The translations under genes were made by a program, and so were the position numbers. Source: Eimeria necatrix (lineage: Eukaryota; Apicomplexa; Conoidasida; Eucoccidiorida; Eimeriidae). Taken from it: a DNA stretch of 28,220 nt. Each line of letters begins with the position of its first letter. The first letter of the stretch is position 1. The DNA lies in NCBI RefSeq assembly GCF_000499385.1, contig NW_013655331.1, positions 7,501-35,720 on the forward strand, given 5' to 3'. This document shows, piece by piece, positions 9,878-21,064 of the stretch. A model generated the notes under the pieces. That model saw only the letters and a program-made list of their open reading frames with translations. It did no database searches and was not told the origin of the DNA.

Positions 9878-12800
9878 GATTCCTGCTGCTGCTGCTGCAG
9901 CAGCGCCGCTTGTTGTTCGCACCTGTTAACGAAGGTGAAGCGTTTACTTCCAGCAGCCAGGGCCTGCAGCAGCAGCAGCAGCAGCGGAAGCAGCAGCAGC
10001 AGCAGCAGCAGCAATAGCAGCATTAGCAGCAGCAGCAGATGATCTTCAGCATGATCATCATCAGCAGCAGCAGCAGCAACAGCAGCAAAAGCAGCAGCTG
10101 CTGCTGCTGCTTGCAAGGAAAACGCTTTATTTCATTTAATACTTCAAATTTAATTTTATTGTTTTGCACTATTATAATTTGGTAATTTAGTATAAAATGC
10201 TTTTGCTTTTTCTTGCAAGTTTAATTATTAATTTTTCAATTATTTGGCATTTAATTTTTCCACTTGAATTTAATTTGATTTAATTCAATTAATTTAAATT
10301 AATTTCATTTAATTTATTTAATCAAATTATTTTATTTTTTATTTGTTATTTCTCACTTCAAGTTTGCGTCCACGATGATGTCATAGCCGTAAAGTTCGCA
10401 GCAATGTTTGTCATTTAAAATTATCTGAAAAGATATTCAATTTAATTAATTAATTAATTAATTAATTAATTAATTAATTAACTAGTTATTTAATTAATTA
10501 ATTAATTAATTAATTAATTAATTAATTAATTAATTAATTAATTAATAAGATATTAATGATTTGATTAATTAATTAATTAGTTCACTAATTAATTAATTAA
10601 TTGATTAATTAATTAATTATTGTTTATTTATTATTTGGTTATTCTTTTATTTATTTATTCGTTTAGTTGTTTGTTTGTTTCTTTAGTTATTTATTTATTT
10701 CAATTAAATAAATAAATAATTAGGTAATTTGTATTTTTAGTAACTGGACCAATTTGCCTGCTTTTTATTTATTTTAATATTTATTTATTATTGAATTTTT
10801 AAATTTTTATTACTCGTTTATCATTTATGTTTATATTCAGTGCTTGATTACTATTTATTTGTTATTATTTATTAATATTTAATGTTATTTATTATTGCTT
10901 GTTATTATTTATTATTGTTTATTTATTGTTATTTTTTATCTTTATTTCCGTATGCTCTTTTATTTATCAATTATTTATTACTTGCTGTTCATCATTAATT
11001 CATAATTCATTTACAAATAATTATCAATTATTTGTCTATTATTACCGATCATTTAATTATTTTTATTCATTAATTATTCATTAGTGAATTGTTTATTTAT
11101 TATTATCAATTTCAAAAAGAATACTTATTTATTTTTGTTAATTAATTATTTAGTATTACAAATACGTTATATATTATCACTAATTATAAGAATATAATTT
11201 AATTTTTTTCGTTAATTTTTGTTCGTTGTCATTCATGAGTTATTTAATATTATTAATTATAAGATCATTTGATTATTTTAATTAACTAATCATTTATTAT
11301 TATTAATTATTTATTACTAGTAAGTTATTTATTATTATTTATTATAAATAGATTATTTAGTTATTTTCTTTTCACCTTTTGTACGGCCAGAAGGGACTTG
11401 AGAATAATTTCTTGAATATTTTTCATCAGCTCTTCTATGGGGGCCTCTCCATACCTGCAGCATTTGAATAACTAATTAAAAATGAGTTCTTTCATCTATT
11501 TATTTATTTATTTATTTATTTATTTGTTTATTTATCTATTTATTATTTATTTATTTATTTATTTGGTTATTTAGTTATTTAGTTATTTAAAAGAATCAAC
11601 CTTTTGGTGTACGTACACCGCAAGAAGGCGGTTCGATGATAAGGAGATTTTGGCCAAAATGCGTTAATTTTGGGAGTTTTTTTTGCAAATTAATTCATTT
11701 AATTCCATTTTTTGAAGTTTTTTTGGCAAATGAATTCCTTTTATTCTTTTAAATGATATTAATTGGAAAAAAACGCGCAAAAAGAGGTATTTACTTGCTT
11801 TTCAAAAAAAGTTTCAAACTTCTCAACGCCCACTTCCCCCCCGTTTCCTCGTCGTAGGTTTCCAGTGTCTTTTGAACTGCCACGTTAGTCAGGTGTACGC
11901 CTTTTGAAGTAAAACAAAACAATTATTTAATTATTCATTATTTAAATAATTATTTAATTAAATAATTATTTAATTATTTAATTATTTAATTATAAAGTTA
12001 TTTAATTATTTAAACAATTATTTAATTGTTCATTATTTAAATAATTACTTAATTATTCAATTATTTAATTATTTCATTATTCAGTTATTTAATTATTAAA
12101 TAATTATTTAATTATTCAGTTTTTTAAATAATTATTTAATTATTTAATTATTTAATTATTCAGTTATTTGATTATTTAAATAATTATTTAATTATTCAAT
12201 TATTTAAATAATCATTTAATTATTTGGTTATTTAATTACTTAATCATTTAATTATTCAGTTATTTAATTATTTTAATAATTATTTAATTATTCAGTTATT
12301 TAAATAATTATTTAATTATTTAATTATTTAAACATTCAATTATTCAGTTATTTAATTGTTTAAATAATTATTTCATTATTCATTTATTTAAGTATTAAAC
12401 AATTATTTAATTATTGAGTTATTTAATTATTTAAATAATTAATTAATTATTCAGTTATCTAGTTGTTTAAATAATTATTCAATTATTTAATTATTTAATT
12501 ATTCAGTTATTTAATTATTTAATTACTTAATTGATTAAATGATTAAATGAATATTCAACTATATAATTATTTAAATAATTTTTTTGTTATTTAATTATTT
12601 AATCACTCAAATAATTAAATTAAAACTTATTATTTAATTATTTAAATAACTAAATGAATATTTTATTGTTTAATTATTTAATTAAATCAATGAATATTTA
12701 TTTTACTTAATTTATTAAATAATTGAATATTTATTTAAGTATTTGAAAAATTGAATTCTTTTTTATTTTTTAATTGAATTAAATCGATAAAACGAATCAA

Positions 12801-13475
12801 TTTATCTTCCGCTTTCCTGCATGTATTTCCTATGTACTTAAAAGGACAAAGAATGATATTTAATTATTTAATTATTTTAATAACTAAGTATTCATTTAAG
12901 TATTTGCACAATTATATTATTTAATTTACTTAATTAAATTGAACAAATTAAAAATTTTTTCGGCTTTCCCGCATTTAAAAAAAACAGTTCAATTTTTAAA
13001 GGACAAAATTCCCTCAGCGCTTTTTTGAATTAAATGAAAACCATTTAAAAACAAATTAAATAATTCACTTTAACATTGAATTACTGGAATAAATATTAAA
13101 TCACTTGAATAAATATTTAATCATTTAAATAAATATTAAATTATTTATTAACTGGATAATAAATAATTCAATTAAATGTTACATTATTTAGTTGAATATT
13201 AAACAGTTCAATGCAGTATTAATTCCTTTAATTAAATACTAGATGATTTAATTGAACATTAAACAGTTTAATTAAATACTAAACAATTTATTTGAAATTA
13301 AATAATTTAATTAAAATTAAATCATTAAATTCATTTCGCGCCTTTTTTCGGATTTTTTAATTTATTGCGACGCTGCTTTTGCATTTATTATTTTATACTA
13401 TTCTATATTTATCCATTCATTTATTTATTATTTATTTATTTATTCATTTATTTATTTATTTATTTATTTATTCAT

Positions 13476-13510
<35 letters not shown>

Positions 13511-13819
13511 TTATGACATTCAGTAAATTTATTTACTTGTTTGTTTATTTTTTAATGAGTTAACTGTTTATTTATTATTCCATTCTGCAGTCTGCTTTTG
13601 CGCGACGTTGGAATCTTTTAAAAGGCAAAAATGATAATTGAAATAAAAGAATAATATTTAAATTTATTATTATTTAATAATATTTTCTTTTAATATTATT
13701 TTATTTTATTTGTAATAAAAAATTATTTTTTTTACTTAAATTATTTCTTTGCCCTTCTTGCAAACTAAAAGGGACACTCGAAAAACGCGCGAAGCCGCCC
13801 CGGTATAAATAAGCTGTCT

Positions 13820-13850
<31 letters not shown>

Positions 13851-14074
13851 AAGCAGCAAAAGCAGCCGCAGCAGCAGCAGCAGCAGCAGCAGCAAAAGCA
13901 GCAAAAGCAGCCGCAGCAGCAAAAGCAGCAGCAGCAGCAGCAAAAGCAGCAAAAGCAGCCGCAGCAGCAAAAGCAGCAGCAGCAGCAAAGGAAGCAGCAG
14001 AAGAAGCACTTGCAGCAGAACATGCAACAGCAACAAATTTGGTGAAGGATGCACAGGGAGATTGTGAACAGATT

Positions 14075-14105
<31 letters not shown>

Positions 14106-17100
14106 GAACAGCAGCAACAGCAGCAGCAGCAAACGCAACAGCAGTTGCAGCAGCAGCAAACCCTAAACCCTAAACCCTAAACCCTCAAAAAAAGACTTAC
14201 CAAAGGCATAAAAGACTTCACGAAGCAAAACAGCCGCAAATCAAATTTCTTTCCTACAAACAAATTAATAACAAACTAATTAACTAACTGATTAATTAAT
14301 TAACTAATTAATTAATCAATTAACTAATTAATAAATGAACTAGTTATTTAATTAATAATTAACTAATTATTCGGCTATTTAATTTATTAATCATTTTTAA
14401 TTAATTAACTCCTATTGTATGCCTCTAGTGCTAAACCCTAAACCCTTGTGTGCATGCAGAATTTCATAAACCCTAGGCAAAAAGCCATTCTTAAAAACCC
14501 CCAAGCCCTAAACCCTAAACCCTAAACCCTAAACCCTAAACCCTAAACCCTAAACCCTAGGGGTTTACCGCCAATGATCAGGGGGTCTTGAATGTACTTT
14601 TGGCAAACATAAGCTTCTGCTGCTTGTTCATTTTCTTCTGCTGCTTTTAGGGTTTGAGGGTTTGCTGCTTTTGCTTCCGAGCTCCTGCTGCACTTCGCGT
14701 CTCCTCTCCACTCCCTGAAACCCCAAAACCCTAAACCCTAAACCCTAAACCCTAAACCCTAAACCCTAAACCCTAAACCCTAAACCCTAAACCGTGGGTG
14801 GAGCAGCGGGCAAACCTGGGGCCGCTGGAAGTCAGAGCTTGCAGCGAAGACGCAGTCTAGGGTTTAGGTTTTAGGGTTTAGGGTTTAGGGTTTGGAGAGC
14901 TAAAAGAGACATTACATGAATTGAAATTGATTTAATTGATTAATTTAACGAAGGAGAAAGGAGAAGAGAAAGAAAGAAAGAACAGAAAAAATAAGTCTAT
15001 GAAAAATGAAGGAATAATTAAGTAAAATATTAATATAAATTCAAAAGAAATAAAATTCCGAAAATGAGATTAAAACGATTTAATTTGAAAAAGAAATAAA
15101 AGATGAAAAAGAACTTAAAAGGCTCGCAAGTTGTGTTTGAAAAAAGAAGAAAAGACAAAAAATATAAAAGAAAAATAAAGAAAAAAAGGAAAAAAAGATT
15201 TAAAAAAAAGAAAAGAAATTGAAAAGAAAACAAGAAATAAATAAACTTTGAAAAATACAGAAACTTTGAAAATGGAAAAATGGTTGGCGAACGGAAAATG
15301 CGAAAAGTTGGCAAAAAAAAGGCGAAAAGAGAAAATAAAACATGAAAATGAAAAGGAGAAGAAGAGGAAGAGTTTGGAATTGAAAAAAGAATCCAAAAAG
15401 ATCAAAAAAGACTTCAAAAAATGCTTTTTTGGATTTTTTTCCCACGCTAAATGGCACAACTTGTCTATCAAAAATATCCCGCGGCCCTGCGAACGCGCCA
15501 CCGGCTTCATTATCCAAAAGGAATTCCCCTTTTGCTGCTGCTGCCTTTTGAACTCTTGCACGAAAATCGAATATTCCTGAAATTAAAAATAAATAAAATA
15601 AAAAGAAATAAAAGTGAACAATTTAAACACATTTAGTTCATTTAATTGAAATGAAGCAAAAGAAATCAAAAGAAACGAAAAGAAACGAACAGAAATGAAA
15701 AAAAATGAAAAGAAATGAAAAGAAATGAAAGAAAGCTTTCAAATTCTTGCACAAAAATCGAATATTCCTGAAATTAAAAATAATAAAATAAAAAGAAATA
15801 AAAGGGAATAAAATAAAGACATTTAGTTCAATTAGTTGAAATAAAGCAAAAGAAATCAAAAGAAACGAAAAGAAATGAAAAAAAATGAACAAAAATGAAC
15901 AAAAATGAACGCAGAAATCGAATATTCCTGAAATTAAAAATAAATAAAATAAAAAGAAATAAAAGTGAATAAAATGAACATATTTAGTTCAATTAATTGA
16001 AATAAAGCAAAAGAAATCAAAAGAAACGAAAAGAAATGAAAAAAAATGAAAAAAAATGAAAAAAATGAAAAGAAATGGAAAGAAAGCTTTCAAATTCCTG
16101 CGCAAAAATCGAATATTCCTGAAATTAAAAGTAAAAAAAATAAAACGAAATAAAAATGAATAAAAATCAATCAAAATAAATGAATAAAATTAAATTAATA
16201 AAAAGAAATGGGAAGAAATTCAAAGAAATAAAAAACGAAAAGAAATGGAAAAAAATTGAAAGAAAGCTTTGAACTCTTGCGCAAAAATCAAATATTCCTG
16301 ATATTAAAATAAACAAATAAAATATAGAAAAAGGAATAAAACAAATTAAATTAATTAAAATAATTAAATTAATTAAAAGAAAATAAAAGGAAATAATAAA
16401 ACCAAAAAGAATGAGAAGAAATCGAAGGAAACATTTCAACACTTGCCCAAGAAATGAATATTCTTAAAATCAAAAAAATAATTAAAATAAATATAAATAA
16501 ATAAAAGTAAATAAAAATAAATAAAAGCGAAATAAAAAACTCAAAGAAATAAAGCAAATAAAAGAAATTAAAAGGAGTTAGAAGAAATTAAAAGAAATAA
16601 AAAAAAGAAATAAAAAAACCAATCTAAAAGGTTAGAAAAGAATTAAGAATTAAAAGGAAATAAAAAAGAATTAGAAATAATTAAAGAGGATTTAAAGGAA
16701 CTTAAAAATGTTTCGACGAATTAAAAGCCAGCAAAAGCAATTCATAAAAAAGAATTTGAAGAAATTTAAAAGAATTTAAAAGAATTTAAATGAATTTAAA
16801 TAAATTTAAGAGAATTTAAAAGAATTTAAAAGGATTTAAATAAATTAGAAATAAAATTTAAAAATGACTTTTTCTGTTTTTACCAGCGGCAGCAAAAATG
16901 TCTTGGGGCAAATGTTGAAACTGAAAAGAAATAAAAGAAAAAATTAATTAAATTAAATTAAAGTAAATTACATTAAATTAAATTAAATTAAATTAAATTA
17001 AATTAAATCAAATTAATTAAGTTAAATTAAATTAAATTACATTAAATTAAATTAAATTAAATTAAATTAAATTAAATCAAATTAATTAAGTTAAATTAAA

Positions 17101-20100
17101 TTAAATTACATTAAATCAAATTAAATTAAATTAAACTAAACTAAACTAATTACATCAAGACAAATAAGGGAGGAACAGAAAACTGTCTTTCAAATCTTAA
17201 AATTGAAATTTTAAATTTTAAAAGAACGAGGAAATAATTAATTTTGGAAAATTATTTAAATTTAAATAAATAATTTGAATTTAAATGAGTAATTTAAATT
17301 AAAATAATAAATCTAAATTAATGCAATTAATTTAAATCAAAACAATATTAAAACAGTTAATGCGAATTAAAAAAAGCAACTCAAATTTGACAATTAATCC
17401 AAATCATATAATTAATTCAAATTAAACAACTAATTTAAATTAAACAATTAATTCAAACTAAATAACTAATTCAAATTAAATAATTAATTCCAATCAAACA
17501 ACTAATTCAAATTAAACAATTAATTCAAATTAAAAAAAATCAAAACAAAAAATGATTTATCATTTGACTGCCTTTCTGTTTCTTCAGATTAAATTGAAAA
17601 ATAAATATAAACTAAGAACAAATTTAAATTAAACAATAAATTTAAATTAAATTTAAATCAAACAAATAACATTCAAAAAGGATTTAAATTTTAATTGTCT
17701 TTCTGCTTCTTTGGATTTGAATTAAAGAATTAATTCAAATTAAACAATTCAAAACAAATTAGATTTCTAAAAATATAATTTTAATTCAATTGCCTTTCTG
17801 CTTCTTGGGATTTAAATAAAACAATTAATTCAAACTAATTAATTCAAAATAAATAATTAAAAATAAAAATATAATTTAAAAACATTTAATTGCCTTTCTG
17901 CTTCTTGGGATTTAAATAAAACAATTAATTCAAACTAATTAATTAAAAATAAATAATTAAAAATAAAATTTAATTTAAAACATTTAATTGCCTTTCTGCT
18001 TCTTGGGATTTTCCTTCTCTTTCCAATTCTCTTTTCTTTCTTCTCAAATTCCGAATCAGCAGATCCTTCCTCGTCAGCTGTACGTACACCCCAAAAGCAC
18101 CCAAAAGCCCCCTGCTGCTGCTGCTGCAGCTGCTGCTGATGTATTGCTGCTGATGAAGCTGCTGCTGCTGCTGCTGCTGTATTGCTGCTGATGAAGCTGC
18201 TGCTGCTGCTGCTGCTGCTGCTGTAGTGCTGCTGCTAGTGATGCTACTCCTGATGCTGCTGCTGCTCCTATACTGCAGCTGCTGTTGCTGCTGGTAGTGC
18301 TGCTGCTGCTGCTGCTGCAGTTGTAGTGTAGCTGCTGCTGCTGCTGCTGCTGCTGCTTTAGGCTAGGCAAACAGCTACACAGCTAGCTAAAGAAAAAGCG
18401 ACGGGGGCAGCTAGCTAGCTAAATAGGCAGCTAGCTAGCCATATGGGCAGCTAGCAGCCTAGGCAGCTAGCCAGCTGTTTGAGTGATTGTCTAGGCTGCT
18501 AGGCACATCAGCAACTAGCTAGCTAGTTCAGCAGCTAGCTAGCTAAACAGGCAGCTAGCTAGCTAAAATAGACAACTAGCTAGCTCGCTAAACGGCAGCT
18601 AGCTAGATAGCTCAGCAGCTAGCTAGCCATATGCAGCCAGCTAGCTAGCTGACTGCAGCCAGTTAGCTAGCTAGACGCAGCCAGCTAGCTAGCTAACTGC
18701 AGCCAGTTAGCTAGCTAGACGCAGTCAGCTAGCCAGCTAAATGCCAGCTAGCCAGCTAGCCAGCTAGCTAGCTAACTAGCTAGCTAGCTAGCTAGCTGTG
18801 GGAATTACTTGCTGGTGGTTGCGGAAATGGTTAATTCTTTGTTGGGGCTGAAAACGAAATCTGTCGAAAGTTTCGGAAATCCAGTCTTTGTCGCACCAGA
18901 AGAAGTCCCAGTCAGTTTCGCTGTGGCAGCGGCAGAGGGGGGGGAAATGGGGGAAATAAATGCAAATTGAGGGGGAAATATAGATATCTAGAGGTCGGAA
19001 ATTGCAAACTATTTATTTATTTGAAGTTAGTTTTCAATTTAATTTAAAAATGGCCAAAAAAATGCCAAATTGCACATTTTCAGGTTTCACCCGCGAGGAG
19101 CCAGCTGTCGATACACCCGAACGGGGCACTCGAGATTTCTCCTTTTTTGGCTTTTTTTGACTCTTTTTTAATTCTATTTGTTTATTTATAGTTTATTTAT
19201 TGTTTATTTATCGTTTATTATTATTATTTTTTGTTTATTTATCCTTTATTTGCCATTTATTTGCTATTTATTTGCTTTTTTCTCTATTTGCCTGTCCGTT
19301 TCCTTCCAACCTCTTCTCCGCAACACGTCAAGCATTGTGTTGCGGAATGAACAGCGAAAACGAATTTGGGGCCTAAAAAGAAAATAAAAGATAAATTACA
19401 TAAAATAAAATTTAATTAACCATTTAATTAATTAATTAATTAATTAATTAATTGATTAAATACTGATTAATTAATTAATTGATTAATTATTGATTAATTA
19501 ATTGATTCTATGATTCATATACATATATTAATTGATTAATTAATTAATTAATTAACTAATTGATTAATTATACGAATTATATACATATATTAATTGATTA
19601 ATTAATTAATTAATTAATCAATCAATTAATTAATTAAGTGACTAATTCATAATTATGCTATTTATATACATCTATTAATTAGTTAATTAATTAATTAATT
19701 AAGAAAACAAATTGATAAGTATAGTGCAAGCGTCAAAAGAAGGAGAGCAGCAGCTGCCTGAAAGGCGCTTGAAAGAAAATAGTAATTAATTAATTGAAAT
19801 AATTTTAAATAATTAAATTAACCAAATTTATTAATTGATATAATTTTAAATAATTAGATAAAGAAATAAATGAAGTGAAAGAAAATAAGAATTAATTAAT
19901 TGATATAATTTTAAATAAGTAAGTTGTAAAGAGGTAAATAAAGTGAAGGAAAATAATAATTAATTAGTCGATATAATTTTAAATAATTATATAAAGAGAT
20001 AAATATTAGATGATCTAAACAAATAACAAATAAATAAAGAAATAAAAAAATATATGAATCAGAAATTAAAATCAAGTAATCAATTTGTTAAATTTCAAAT

Positions 20101-21005
20101 CACTAAATAGAGAAATAAATAAACAGAAAATATTAAAAATAATTAATTACTCAATTAACTAATTTGATTTTGAATAATTAAATAAAGAAATTAATAAATA
20201 GAAAAAAATATGAATAATAACAAATTTATTGATTTAATTTTGAATAGGTAGATAAAGGAATAGACAAATACATATAAAACGAAAATACTAATCAAATAAT
20301 TACTTGATTTAATTTGGAGTAATTAAATAGAGATATGATGAAAAACAACAAAAACAATTAATTGATTTAATTTTGCATAAATAAATAAATAAGTAAATAA
20401 ATAAATAAATAAATAAATAGAAGGCAAATAAATAATAATATGAAAAGTAGGACAGTGGCTGAGTAGTATTTGATTAAATAAACAAAAGAAAAAACGAAAA
20501 TTGAAATAAATAAAATAAAAATAAAAGTTTTATTTTAAATTCCCTTTTCTGCACTTTGGGGTGTACGTGCACCTCAAGCCCAACTTCTCCTCCGTCGTCT
20601 TTTTGCCATTTGCTGCTGTTGTCATTTTTTATTTTTTATTTTTAATTTTTTCCTTTTTATTTTTTTAATTGTTTTGATTGTTTTAATTGTTTTTTAATTG
20701 TTTAATTCTGCTGCAGTAAACAGCAGCACTTGTTGTTTTTTTTAATTTGATTTTTTAATTCTAATTTTATTTCTTTCGTCTCCGCGCGCAGCTGCTGCGT
20801 TGGCCCCTCTGAGTAAAAAAATAAAAATAAAAAAATAAAAATTTTGTTTTCTTTTTCATAAAATGCAAAATAGAAATTAAAATTAAAAACTTATTCAGAG
20901 TAAATAAAAGAATGAAAATAGTCTGCTTCTGTCTTTTGCTTAAATATAAAAATGCAAATTATAATTAAAAGCTTGTTGAAAAAAAAGTGGCTATAAAAGA
21001 CAAAT

Positions 21006-21064
<59 letters not shown>

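Noticed and set aside
10899..11084. Small plus-strand frame rich in Phe, Tyr and Leu, membrane-like
   Set aside because: AT-rich intron sequence on the strand opposite the TTLL9-like gene gives such residues by composition alone.
14795..14860. GC-rich island between telomere-like arrays as an extra TTLL exon
   Set aside because: Joining exon 6 directly to exon 7 aligns without gaps to TTLL9, so no exon is missing there.
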